Source of the DNA: Paludifilum halophilum | GTDB lineage: Bacteria; Bacillota; Bacilli; Thermoactinomycetales; DSM-45169 | DNA length: 64,000 bases | Direction of reading: 5' to 3' | NCBI RefSeq assembly: GCF_002245355.1 | Contig: NZ_NOWF01000005.1 | Span: 1 to 64,000 of the forward strand | Part shown: in pieces, positions 7,724 through 15,336 of the stretch | Position numbering within the stretch: position 1 is the stretch's first letter | Layout: every line of letters starts with the position of its first letter | Made by a program: the position numbers and the translations under genes | The notes under the pieces: model-generated | Seen by the model: only the letters and a program-made list of their open reading frames with translations | Told to the model about the DNA's origin: nothing | The model's database searches: none

Positions 7724-7777
7724 GTCTCATCTCCTCATTTGTATAAAATAATATCCTAAGATCAATATAATCCTACT

Positions 7778-7972
7778 TTAGTTATTCGTATGAATATTGG
7801 AATTTGCGTCCACTTTGCCCCAGACTTCCCAAGTATTTTTTCTAGGTATTATCCGGGTGACACGATACCTATGGTGGTATTTTCCTGCTTGGAGATCAGG
7901 AGATACTTGAGATTGCAATATAAGTTTTTCTCCCTGCATACGCCAAAACATCCGTTGCATCTTTTTAAACAT
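7778..7972 (-). CDS. Small hypothetical protein
   Basis: A 64-residue basic protein begins MFKKMQRMFWRMQ. Its start is preceded by AAAGGGGGATAAG at a reasonable distance. It has no membrane segment, and I do not recognise it. It lies upstream of the glycosyltransferase on the same strand, 54 bp from its start. The overlapping + strand frame (7790-8080) has no comparable ribosome-binding site. Real-gene status is uncertain. Confidence 0.35.
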   Translation of the reverse strand: MFKKMQRMFWRMQGEKLILQSQVSPDLQAGKYHHRYRVTRIIPRKNTWEVWGKVDANSNIHTNN

Positions 7973-8009
7973 TCTTATCCCCCTTTACCTACCTCATCCA
8001 AAAGAAGTT

Positions 8010-8045
8010 CCCTGCCCCCACCAATCGGGACAAGGGGCAGGGTGG
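8010..8045 (-). terminator. Terminator downstream of the DUF3862 lipoprotein
   Basis: CCCTGCCCC pairs with GGGGCAGGG around a 15-base loop just after the lipoprotein stop on the reverse strand. The following reverse-strand sequence is only moderately T-rich. Confidence 0.6.
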
Positions 8046-8049
8046 TTAT

Positions 8050-8490
8050 TCATTCCAGTCCTGCCTGTGCTTTGCTCTGAACTTCGTCGTTTTGAAAAGT
8101 TACATTCATGTTTGCACCGAATCCGCTGTCGCCTTCCCACTGGTACATTTCAGTTTTATACTGGCCTTCCCCCGCCTCTGAGATGAGTTCGCCTTCTTTG
8201 CCCAAGATCTCCACGACTTCATCATAAGTCATTCCATTTTCGATTTTCTGGAAGTTGTCCAGGGTTACTCCGGAATCTTTCTTTTCTTCCTCTTCTTCAG
8301 CGCTGGTTTCTTCTTCACTGTCATTTTCATCTTGCTCAGGTGTTTCTGCTACATCTGGATCGGTTTGTTCTGTTTCCTCGGGTGGTATTTCTTCTGCTTC
8401 ATCGCTATCTCCTCCGATAACAGCAACACAAGCCCCGAGTAGCACAAAAGCCGCAAAAATTGATCCGCAACCTACGAGAAATTTTTTCAT
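8050..8490 (-). CDS. DUF3862-type lipoprotein
   Basis: The 146-residue protein has a lipoprotein signal peptide (MKKFLVGCGSIFAAFVLLGAC, Cys near 21). A low-complexity acidic linker (about 29-70, mostly Glu, Asp, Thr and Pro) and a C-terminal domain (about 74-146) containing FQKIENGMTYDEVVEILG and a beta strand pattern ending MNVTFQND follow. That C-terminal domain is the DUF3862/BLIP-like small fold found in many Bacillota surface lipoproteins. GGAGGT precedes the ATG. Function is unknown; it is probably anchored on the outer face of the membrane. It is a cargo gene of the prophage-like element. Confidence 0.75.
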   Translation of the reverse strand: MKKFLVGCGSIFAAFVLLGACVAVIGGDSDEAEEIPPEETEQTDPDVAETPEQDENDSEEETSAEEEEEKKDSGVTLDNFQKIENGMTYDEVVEILGKEGELISEAGEGQYKTEMYQWEGDSGFGANMNVTFQNDEVQSKAQAGLE

Positions 8491-8668
8491 AATAAAATAC
8501 CTCCTAAGTGCTTCATGTTCAAAGTGGATAAGATTCCAAGTACAAATCCAATCATTCCATTTTTTTTGAGCCTTCTCCTCATGGCGGAGTTGATGGACGT
8601 AAGAAGGTGGATTACCTCAGCGAACCCGTCAGCTCCTTTTTTAAGGCGATGTTTCCCATGCTTATTGT

Positions 8669-8935
8669 TTACTTCCTCCCCTTATATTGGATGATTTCTT
8701 CGATATCTTCTTCGCGTACTCGCCAGAGGCTTGATACTTTGACCCCACTCATTTTTCCTTGTCGCAGCCAATTGCGAATGGTAACAGGAGAGACAGACAA
8801 CCTTTCGGCTGCCTCTTCAGGGGTGATCAGCTTATCTTCTTTTGTGGGCTTCACCTCACTTATCACTCCTTCCGTGTCTTTAACCGCTCCGCTACGATCA
8901 GACTGTACAAAAATTCCCTTTCGTCTGTCAAACAT
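8669..8935 (-). CDS. Excisionase-type HTH DNA-binding protein
   Basis: The 88-residue protein has a MerR/excisionase-type helix-turn-helix in its C-terminal half: ITPEEAAERLSVSPVTIRNW, followed by the wing residues LRQGK, SSLWRVRE and EDIEE. The N-terminal 35 residues are polar and unmatched. I place the start at the ATG at 8935 with AAGGTGG upstream; a GTG at 8947 would add four residues. It is the last gene before the inferred junction with sigK (about 9030). Small HTH proteins at phage ends often act as recombination directionality factors, as CD1234 does for the Clostridioides difficile skin element. That role here is inferred from position only. Confidence 0.7.
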   Translation of the reverse strand: MFDRRKGIFVQSDRSGAVKDTEGVISEVKPTKEDKLITPEEAAERLSVSPVTIRNWLRQGKMSGVKVSSLWRVREEDIEEIIQYKGRK

Positions 8936-9008
8936 ACCTAAACCCACCTTTTCTTATCTGATCTGTTTTGAAACTGCCTAAGCCTACCTATTTGATGCAA
9001 AAAAATAT

Positions 9009-9045
9009 CTGTATTTCTTAATACAGATAAGGTATTGATGTAAAC
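9009..9045. other. Probable right attachment site (attR) of the sigK-intervening element
   Basis: Homology to sigma-K begins at about 9031 (GGTATTGATGTAAACGAA, reading GIDVNE before ITLIDVLG), and a stop codon lies just upstream at 9028-9030. Immediately left is a perfect 7-bp inverted repeat, CTGTATT at 9009-9015 and AATACAG at 9020-9026. Large serine recombinases of the SpoIVCA type act on short imperfect palindromes around a crossover core. The junction is seen directly; the exact crossover base cannot be fixed without the left end of the element. Confidence 0.6.
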
Positions 9046-9324
9046 GAAATCACTTTGATCGATGTGTTGGGAACCGATCGGGATGAAATCGTGGATTTGG
9101 TCCAAATGAAGATTGAGAAGCGTAAAATCTATAATCACTTGCACATTTTGGATAAGCGGGAACAACAAGTAGTGAAAAGCCGGTTCGGTCTGTCCGGTGG
9201 AAAAGAGAAAACGCAGAGGGAAATCGCTAAAGAATTGGGTATCTCTCGCTCTTATGTCTCACGGATTGAAAAAAGAGCCCTAATCAAGCTGTTTCATGAG
9301 TTTTATCGTGTGGGAACACAATAA
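9031..9324 (+). pseudogene. sigK (3' part, spoIIIC-like): C-terminal part of sporulation sigma-K (SpoIIIC-like), separated by the integrated element
   Basis: The 97 codons encode the region 4 end of a sporulation sigma factor: [65 protein letters not shown] and LFHEFYR, all typical of sigma-K/sigma-E. Sigma-K is about 230-240 residues, so the N-terminal portion (region 2, -10 recognition) is missing and the frame has no proper start codon. In B. subtilis the sigK gene is split into spoIVCB and spoIIIC by the skin element and is rejoined in the mother cell by SpoIVCA. The phage-derived genes to the left fit that arrangement. It is not a dead gene in that case, but a functional half restored by excision. 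An ordinary phage scar is the alternative. Confidence 0.85.
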
Positions 9325-9337
9325 AAAATTTGCATCC

Positions 9338-9368
9338 ACAAAACCAGCCCTTTGTAGGCTGGTTTTGT
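9338..9368 (+). terminator. Terminator of sigK
   Basis: ACAAAACCAGCC (9338-9349) pairs with GGCTGGTTTTGT (9357-9368). A near-identical hairpin in the opposite orientation lies at 10317-10348, on the other side of the DUF421 gene. Confidence 0.85.
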
Positions 9369-9469
9369 CATGCGGCTATATGTGTTTGAATGGAATCAGC
9401 TGTTTAAGTAATCGGGGAGGAGGGGCAAGCCCTTAACCAAGGGAAGGGGTTCACAGCGGGCTTTTCCTG

Positions 9470-10150
9470 TTAGTCATCCGGTTGAACGACATGCAATCCT
9501 TCACCTTCCTTCCACTCGGCAAAAAACACGTCTTCGGGTTTTTGAATCCCCTGGGTTTGGAGTTGCGATTGCAACTGTTGTTCTGTCCATCCCATCGCTT
9601 GTAGGTTATCCGATAAAATCTTGCCGTCGATTATGAGTGTGACCGGCAGGTGTACAGGTTGTAGAGGGAGATTCATATCCCCGCGGGTAGGAGTGGAGTC
9701 ATTCCAATTTTTTAGCACCGTTAATTGTCCATCCGTTTCCAGAATGGCAAAGGCGACTTCCCGTACGGAAAAGACATCCTGATGCCGGAGTAAGTTTTGT
9801 AGTTGGTTTAGATCAATATTGTTCTTTCTGAGTTCTTTTCGGGATACAACCCCGTTTCGGATGACGATGGAGGGTTCTCCCTCCAATAATTCCCTCATTT
9901 TCGGGTATTTTTGAGTCACTTTTACCACGAGATAGATCATGAGTCCCCATAATGATATAGCGTAAATAATAAATAAAAGACCCACTTCCGGATCATAAAC
10001 AGCATTACCTAACAGTTCTCCCAACACGATCGAGGAGACGAAATAGAAGGGGGTAAGTTGGGAAATCTGAACCTTGCCCAGCATTTTGGTCACGCAAAAA
10101 AGGGAGATGAACCCGGCAATTAGTTCGATCGTCAAATGTACCATAACCAA
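9470..10150 (-). CDS. DUF421 (YetF/YdfS-type) membrane protein
   Basis: The 226-residue protein has three N-terminal membrane segments (about 5-22, 33-50, 57-76). They are followed by the DUF421 cytoplasmic region with SIVIRNGVVSRKELRKNNID, DVFSVREVAFAILETDG and a C-terminal part that includes LPVTLIIDGKI. B. subtilis has several such proteins (for example YetF, YrbG, YkjA), one associated with spore germination. The ATG has AAGGGGGTTGG upstream. The protein is typical in length and looks intact. Its biochemical role is unknown. Confidence 0.88.
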   Translation of the reverse strand: MVMVHLTIELIAGFISLFCVTKMLGKVQISQLTPFYFVSSIVLGELLGNAVYDPEVGLLFIIYAISLWGLMIYLVVKVTQKYPKMRELLEGEPSIVIRNGVVSRKELRKNNIDLNQLQNLLRHQDVFSVREVAFAILETDGQLTVLKNWNDSTPTRGDMNLPLQPVHLPVTLIIDGKILSDNLQAMGWTEQQLQSQLQTQGIQKPEDVFFAEWKEGEGLHVVQPDD

Positions 10151-10481
10151 CCCCCTTATGGTTTCTTAATAACTCTTACCTAGTGTTTTACAAAAGAAGT
10201 TGATTCATACCATGGATGGGGTTTGAGATCGTCCATGACCTTTGTCCTACTTTTAGGAATCATTAAAACGACTTCAATGGTAGGAGGATAGTGTCTGTGA
10301 ACCTTTATATTTTATGACAAAACCAGCCTACCAAAGGGCTGGTTTTGTCATAAAGCCCTGGTCGGACTCTATAGAAGTCAGTCTGTGTGTATCCATATGG
10401 TCTATCTCACTTTGACTAAAAAAAATTGATTTTGAATTTTCCCTTATCGGGAATCGCTTTTGTCCCTCGGAGAAAGAATGA
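10151..10481. other. Gene-free stretch with inverted copy of the sigK terminator
   Basis: No convincing gene is present. The only clear structure is the hairpin at 10317-10348 (ACAAAACCAGCC / GGCTGGTTTTGT), a near-perfect reverse-orientation copy of the one at 9338-9368 that differs in the loop. It could terminate the asparaginase remnant's transcript from the right. Confidence 0.6.
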
Positions 10482-10772
10482 TTACCATTTTTCCTTGTTC
10501 GTAACGTATCCGTAGAACATGCCTTTACTCGAGTGAGGAAAGGCGAAACGGCCTTTCCGGTCGATGACAATGACTCCCCCGGTGCCGCCCAGTGCCCGCA
10601 ATTTGTTCTTTACGACTTGACTAGCAGCCTGTTCAACGGATGGGTTTTTGTATCGGACCAGGGCTGAGATATCCACAGCCGCCGTCCTCCGGATGAACAC
10701 TTCCCCTTTGCTCTTCATTTTAGCAAAGGCGGTTTGAATAGTCAGATATGTCGTGATAAAATAAACAAACAT
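10482..10772 (-). pseudogene. Isoaspartyl peptidase/L-asparaginase C-terminal remnant
   Basis: Residues about 20-96 of this frame match the C-terminal end of Ntn-hydrolase asparaginases/isoaspartyl peptidases: GEVFIRRTAAVDISALV, LRALGGTGGVIVIDRKG and a GMFYGYV end. These enzymes are about 280-330 residues and depend on a catalytic Thr at the start of the beta subunit, which is absent here, as is the entire alpha subunit. The first 20 codons (towards 10772) are unrelated and run into the palindromic operator. No ribosome-binding site is clear. A 3' remnant of a deleted gene is the best reading. Confidence 0.75.
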
Positions 10773-10789
10773 ACTAACCGGTTAGTATG
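10770..10789. promoter_or_regulatory. 20-bp perfect palindrome, probable TetR-family operator
   Basis: The sequence CATACTAACCGGTTAGTATG is a perfect palindrome with an ACCGGT centre, a common form for TetR-family operators. It lies about 100 bp upstream of the acyl-CoA dehydrogenase, in a cluster that contains a TetR-type regulator at 15337. A link between the two is inferred. Confidence 0.65.
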
Positions 10790-10885
10790 AAAACACTCTG
10801 GGCTTGTTACGGGTGTGTGTGGGCTGCCGGAGGATCAGCGGTGGAACCGGCTGCAATGACCCGGTTATAAAGGGGGATTTTTATT

Positions 10886-12106
10886 ATTTTTCATTACTCC
10901 GAAAGATCAAAAGATCTTCAAGAGAAGTTGCAGTCGTTTATGGAAGAGACGGTTTATCCCAATGAGAGCGTTTATGTGCAGCAATTGCGGGAGGGGACGG
11001 ACCGGTGGTCGATTCCCGCCGTGATAGAGGAAATGAAGGCGAAAGCGAAGGAGGCGGGGCTTTGGAACTTGTTTTTGCCGGACAGTGAGTGGGGCGGCGG
11101 GTTGACCAATCTGGATTACGCCCCTCTCTGCGAAATCATGGGCCGCTCCTCCATCGCTCCCGAGGTGTTTAACTGTGCCGCTCCGGATACGGGGAACATG
11201 GAAGTGTTAGAACGGTACGGCACGGACGAACAGAAAGAACAATGGTTGAAACCTCTGCTCGAGGGGAAAATCCGTTCCTGTTTTTCCATGACAGAGCCGG
11301 AGGTTGCTTCCTCGGATGCGACCAATATGGAGGCGACCATCACACCTGACGGGGACGAATACATCGTTAACGGCCGCAAGTGGTGGTCTTCCGGCGCAGG
11401 GGATCCTCGGTGCAAAGTGGCGATCGTCATGGGAAAAAGCAATCCGGATGCGCCGAAACACGCCCAGCACTCCATGATTCTGGTTCCTCTGGATGCACCG
11501 GGAGTTCGTGTGGAACGGATGCTGCCGGTGTTCGGCTATGATGATGCCCCTCACGGCCACGCGGAAATCACGTATGACCGGGTTCGTGTACCGAAGTCCC
11601 ATATCATCTGGGGGGAGGGAAAAGGTTTCGCCATCGCTCAAGGGCGGCTGGGACCGGGTCGGATTCACCACTGCATGCGTTTGATCGGCGCTGCCGAGCG
11701 GGCGTTGGAATTGATGAAAAATCGGGTTCGAAAACGGGTCGCTTTCGGTAAGCCTTTGGCTGATCAGGGAGTGATCCGGGAATGGATCGCCGATTCCCGG
11801 ATCGAGATCGAGCAAGCCCGTCTGTTGACGCTGAAAGCGGCATCTATGATGGATACGGCAGGGAACAAAGTCGCCAAAAAGGAAATCGCGATGATTAAAG
11901 TCGTGGCTCCCAACATGGCCTTATCCGTGATCGATCGGGCGATTCAGGCCTATGGAGGAGGGGGTGTGAGTGAGGATTTTCCGTTAGCCTTTATGTGGGC
12001 CCACGCCCGCACTCTTCGCCTCGCTGACGGTCCCGACGAAGTCCATCGCCGGGCGATCGCCAAGCTGGAGTTGTCCGACCCTGTACGGGAGACGTCCACT
12101 GGATGA
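10886..12106 (+). CDS. Acyl-CoA dehydrogenase (ACAD10/11-like)
   Basis: This flavoenzyme-type protein oxidises acyl-CoA to enoyl-CoA. Visible features are the FAD/substrate loop [26 protein letters not shown], the C-terminal domain beginning near [17 protein letters not shown], and the C-terminal FAD-binding segment [15 protein letters not shown]. Homologous proteins begin with M-x-F/Y-S-E, which aligns with [14 protein letters not shown] here. The only start signals upstream of the in-frame TTG at 10928 are ATT codons, of which ATT at 10886 is correctly placed after AAAGGGGG (10869-10876). I propose ATT 10886 (407 aa total); TTG 10928 (392 aa) is the conservative alternative. It heads the catabolic cluster through 15915. 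Confidence 0.85.
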   Translation: MFHYSERSKDLQEKLQSFMEETVYPNESVYVQQLREGTDRWSIPAVIEEMKAKAKEAGLWNLFLPDSEWGGGLTNLDYAPLCEIMGRSSIAPEVFNCAAPDTGNMEVLERYGTDEQKEQWLKPLLEGKIRSCFSMTEPEVASSDATNMEATITPDGDEYIVNGRKWWSSGAGDPRCKVAIVMGKSNPDAPKHAQHSMILVPLDAPGVRVERMLPVFGYDDAPHGHAEITYDRVRVPKSHIIWGEGKGFAIAQGRLGPGRIHHCMRLIGAAERALELMKNRVRKRVAFGKPLADQGVIREWIADSRIEIEQARLLTLKAASMMDTAGNKVAKKEIAMIKVVAPNMALSVIDRAIQAYGGGGVSEDFPLAFMWAHARTLRLADGPDEVHRRAIAKLELSDPVRETSTG

Positions 12107-12175
12107 GATGTGTCCCATTTCAACCGAAAGGTTATAAAACCGATCATCCGGCATCGGAGGGGTGAACGGCGGGAG

Positions 12176-12916
12176 ATGAAAAAACTGCGGGTATGGATGC
12201 GAAAAGAAGAGATCGATCCGGAAGCGTTGTCCGGAAGCACCGCCGTCGTGATCGATGTGCTGTTGGCCACCACCACACTGCATACCATTGTGGAAGGCGG
12301 TGCCCGTCGTGTATTTCCGGCAGGCAGTATGAAAGAGGCTGTGGAATGGCGGGAATCTCTGACCTCGCGCGTGCTGACCGGGGGAGAAAAGGACGGGGGG
12401 TTGATCGACGGTTTTGATTGCGGTCCGTTTCCCGATGAATTTGGGTCCGATAAAGTGGATGGGAAGGATGTCGTCTTTTTAACCACCAATGGGACTCGGG
12501 CCATTTCCCGAGCCCGTCCGGCATCCCGACTGCTCATCGCCTGTCTGCGGAATGCGCCGTCAGTGGCTCGTTATCTTCAGGAAGAATCCGACGACATTTA
12601 TCTGATCTGTTCCGGCTCGAAGGGATACATTTCCCTGGAAGACACCTGGTGTGCCGCCGTGATTCTGTCCCGGATGGATATACAGGGGTGGAAGCTGGAT
12701 GATGCGGCTTGGTTGGTTCGGGAGTTCGGCCGGACACAGAAGCGAAAGACGGAGGATATTCTCAAACAGGCTCGGGTGGGCCGTTGGTTTGTACAAAATG
12801 AAAGAGCCGATCTCCTTCGCTATGTCGGAGATATCGGTGCCAGCGACATGCTGGTTGAAGTGAGAGACGGGAGGTTACAACCCCTTCATTCCCGTTCCGT
12901 CCATGGTCCCGACTGA
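12176..12916 (+). CDS. comB: 2-phosphosulfolactate phosphatase (ComB family)
   Basis: The 246-residue protein carries ComB family features: AVVIDVLLATTTLHTIVEGGA near the N-terminus, LTGGEKDGGLIDGFDCGPFP and FLTTNGTRAI. ComB removes phosphate from 2-phosphosulfolactate; in Bacilli the pathway yields 3-sulfolactate, which accumulates in spores of B. subtilis. An upstream GTG at 12110 is possible, but I favour the ATG at 12176, which gives the family length and follows GGGAG. It lies 69 bp after the dehydrogenase and may be co-transcribed, though the functional link with acyl-CoA metabolism is not evident. No ComA gene is in the window. Confidence 0.8.
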   Translation: MKKLRVWMRKEEIDPEALSGSTAVVIDVLLATTTLHTIVEGGARRVFPAGSMKEAVEWRESLTSRVLTGGEKDGGLIDGFDCGPFPDEFGSDKVDGKDVVFLTTNGTRAISRARPASRLLIACLRNAPSVARYLQEESDDIYLICSGSKGYISLEDTWCAAVILSRMDIQGWKLDDAAWLVREFGRTQKRKTEDILKQARVGRWFVQNERADLLRYVGDIGASDMLVEVRDGRLQPLHSRSVHGPD

Positions 12917-12967
12917 TCCGTGAGCAGGACTGCCATCGATCCTAATCTGTTGTGAGGTGAAACAGCC

Positions 12968-14050
12968 ATGTCCGAGCAAAAGGGAGCCGAAACGATCCCT
13001 GTCCGTCCCGGGGAAGATTTTGATCGAGAGCGGTTGCTCCGCTATCTGCGGGAACACCTGGAAGATGTGCCGGAGGGGTCTATGGAGGTGCGGCAATTTC
13101 CTTCCGGGGCTTCCAACCTGACGTATCTCATCAGAATCGGGGGCTGGGAAGCGGTATTGCGGCGCCCGCCTTTGGGTCCTCTCCCCCCTAAAGCTCACGA
13201 TATGGAGCGGGAGGCGACTTTGTTGAAAAAACTGCATCCCGTCTATCCCCTAGCCCCGAAACCCTATCTTCTTTGTACGGATCCCGGAGTATTGGGTACG
13301 GTCTTTTATGTGATGGAACGGAGAAAAGGAGTGGTTTTGGACGGATCCTTTCCGGCGGGTGTCGACGGGACTGAGGAGGTGGGCCGGCAGATATCGGAGA
13401 CAGCGGTGAAGACTTTGGTTCGATTACACACCATTGACTGGAGGGAAGCGGGGCTGGAATCATTCGGCCGCCCGGAGGGTTTTCTGGAGCGGCAGGTGGG
13501 GGGATGGATCCGTCGATATAACAAGGCGAAAACCGATGACATTCCCGAAGTGGAGCCTTTGACTCGCTGGTTGACCGACAACATCCCGCAAAGCCCGCCG
13601 GCAACGATTATTCACAACGATTTTAAGTTGAATAACATGCTGTGGGATCCGCCGGATTGGAGTTCACCGGTTGCTGTCGTGGATTGGGAGATGACGACGA
13701 TCGGGGATCCCCTCTTCGATTTGGCCGTCTCCCTAAGTTATTGGGTGCGCCCGGATGATCCCGAGGAGTTGCGAAGTCTTTTGCCTACGGTGACTGAGCG
13801 GAACGGTTTTATCTCCAGAGATACGTTTTTGGAATATTATGCCGCTCAAAGCGGTCGGGATTTATCTTCGATCCACTTTTACATGACCTTTGCCTATTTC
13901 AAATTGGCGGTGATCATCCAGCAAATTTATGCCCGATGGAAAAGAGGGCAAACCCGGGATCCCCGCTTTGCCTCTTTCGGAGAACGGGTGAGGGGGCTCA
14001 TCCGTTATACCACTGAGCTGGCTCGGACGGGACGGGTTTCGTTTTCCTAG
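12968..14050 (+). CDS. APH-type phosphotransferase (ACAD10/11 kinase-domain family)
   Basis: The 360-residue protein has the aminoglycoside-phosphotransferase/choline-kinase fold. A nucleotide-binding start with FPSGASNLTYLI and AVLRRPPLGPLPPKAHDMERE is followed by the catalytic loop IIHNDFKLNNML (about 217-228) and the metal-binding VVDWEMTTIGDPLFDL (about 239-254). This subgroup is the N-terminal kinase domain of ACAD10/11 in animals and LvaA in Pseudomonas, which phosphorylate 4-hydroxyacyl-CoA substrates so that an ACAD partner can act. A kinase and an ACAD in one cluster support that reading. Other small-molecule substrates remain possible. GTGAGGTGAAACAGCC precedes the ATG. Confidence 0.8.
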   Translation: MSEQKGAETIPVRPGEDFDRERLLRYLREHLEDVPEGSMEVRQFPSGASNLTYLIRIGGWEAVLRRPPLGPLPPKAHDMEREATLLKKLHPVYPLAPKPYLLCTDPGVLGTVFYVMERRKGVVLDGSFPAGVDGTEEVGRQISETAVKTLVRLHTIDWREAGLESFGRPEGFLERQVGGWIRRYNKAKTDDIPEVEPLTRWLTDNIPQSPPATIIHNDFKLNNMLWDPPDWSSPVAVVDWEMTTIGDPLFDLAVSLSYWVRPDDPEELRSLLPTVTERNGFISRDTFLEYYAAQSGRDLSSIHFYMTFAYFKLAVIIQQIYARWKRGQTRDPRFASFGERVRGLIRYTTELARTGRVSFS

Positions 14051-14123
14051 TGCCCCTTCAGACAGTTCGTTCTGCTTGATCCTCTTCTGGAATGGGTTGG
14101 GACGGTAGGCCGTCTCCGATCTT

Positions 14124-14137
14124 TTGCAAAAAACGCA
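14124..14137. repeat. 14-bp inverted repeat flanking the SDR gene (left copy; right copy 15087-15100)
   Basis: TTGCAAAAAACGCA at 14124-14137 occurs as the exact reverse complement TGCGTTTTTTGCAA at 15087-15100. The pair encloses the SDR gene (14181-14966) and lies in otherwise gene-free sequence. It may be an insertion scar or just a chance low-complexity match. Confidence 0.55.
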
Positions 14138-14180
14138 AAGGATCTACGCTGGCCTACTACCCTAGAGCGAATCGGAAAGG

Positions 14181-14966
14181 ATGATTTCATTGAACACTCA
14201 GGATTTGTTTCGCCTGGATGGAAAGACAGCGATTGTTACCGGAGGGGGGAGAGGGCTGGGCCAATACATGGCGGAAGCCCTGGCGGAGTCCGGGGCGAGG
14301 GTTGTCCTGTGCTCCCGGAAATTAGAGGCCTGTGAGCAGGTAAAAGAAGAGATTGTGTCCAAGGGAGGAGAAGCTCTCGCCATCGCCTGCGATGTGACAC
14401 AACCTGAAGAGGTGGAGCGGGTGGTGGCGGAGACGGAGGACACCTTCGGCCCTCTGGATATCGTCGTCAACAACAGCGGGACGACCTGGGGAGCCCCGCC
14501 GGAAAAGATGCCGATCGACAAGTTTGAACAGGTGATGGATGTCAATGTAAAAGGAGTTTTTTTGATGTCCCAGGCGGCAGGGAAACGGATGATCGCCCGG
14601 GGAAAAGGTGGGCGGATCATCAATATCGCCTCCGTGGCCGGGCTGAGCGGGGGTCATCCCGAATATATACAGACGGTCGGCTACAATTCCAGCAAGGGGG
14701 CGGTGATCACCATGACCAAGGATCTGGCAACCAGCTGGGCCCAGTACGGGATCCAGGTGAATGCCATCGCTCCCGGATGGTTTCCCAGTAAAATGTCCCG
14801 GCCGCTTCTGGAGAAATTTGAAGAAAAGATGCTTTCCCACATTCCGCTGGCCCGGTTTGGACAGCCGGATGATATCAAGGGAATCGCCGTGTTTCTGGCT
14901 TCCCCTGCCGCCGCCTACATGACGGGGCAAGTCGTAGTGGCGGATGGCGGGGCGACGGCTTGGTAA
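14181..14966 (+). CDS. Short-chain dehydrogenase/reductase (SDR)
   Basis: This 261-residue NAD(P)-dependent oxidoreductase has the classical SDR signatures: TGGGRGLG (about 20-27), NNSG (about 97-100), the Ser near IINIASVAG, and YNSSK (about 170-174), with ADGGATAW at the C-terminus. It is close to the gluconate-5-dehydrogenase/3-oxoacyl-reductase branch. The second residue of the coenzyme pocket cannot be used here to decide NAD versus NADP. The ATG at 14181 has only AAAGG directly before it, while the TTG at 14190 is better spaced; both give an intact fold. In the cluster it could provide a hydroxyacyl dehydrogenase step. Confidence 0.88.
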   Translation: MISLNTQDLFRLDGKTAIVTGGGRGLGQYMAEALAESGARVVLCSRKLEACEQVKEEIVSKGGEALAIACDVTQPEEVERVVAETEDTFGPLDIVVNNSGTTWGAPPEKMPIDKFEQVMDVNVKGVFLMSQAAGKRMIARGKGGRIINIASVAGLSGGHPEYIQTVGYNSSKGAVITMTKDLATSWAQYGIQVNAIAPGWFPSKMSRPLLEKFEEKMLSHIPLARFGQPDDIKGIAVFLASPAAAYMTGQVVVADGGATAW

Positions 14967-15336
14967 AGTTGTACCATGACGGGGAGAAGTGAGGAACGAT
15001 TATGGACCGGAGCCTTGTGAAAAACCCCTTCTATGCACCCATCGGGCTTAAGTCTCGTCGAAGTCGCTCCGCTCCGGGCCTCGCTATGCGTTTTTTGCAA
15101 GAAATTGCAGGGGATTACACCGGCCCGGGCACCCAAGCTGGGATGGATCAGACAGGCCCTCATTGATGTTCCGGGAGACATCGTTTCATAAACGATGTCT
15201 CCATTTTTTAGTTAGAGCGATCCATCCAACGATGGTTGATCCGGGTCTTCTTTATCCTCTTCCGATGAACCGGAATCGTAGTAGAATGAGTTTATCGTTT
15301 CGTGTATGGGTTTCTAGAAGAAAGGGGTAACATGGA
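14967..15336. other. Intergenic stretch before the TetR gene, with terminator
   Basis: The only strong signal is a 13-bp perfect hairpin at 15174-15202 (GGAGACATCGTTT, loop CAT, AAACGATGTCTCC) followed by ATTTTTT, a terminator for the catabolic operon. The right copy of the 14-bp inverted repeat (15087-15100) is also here. No gene is supported. Confidence 0.75.
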
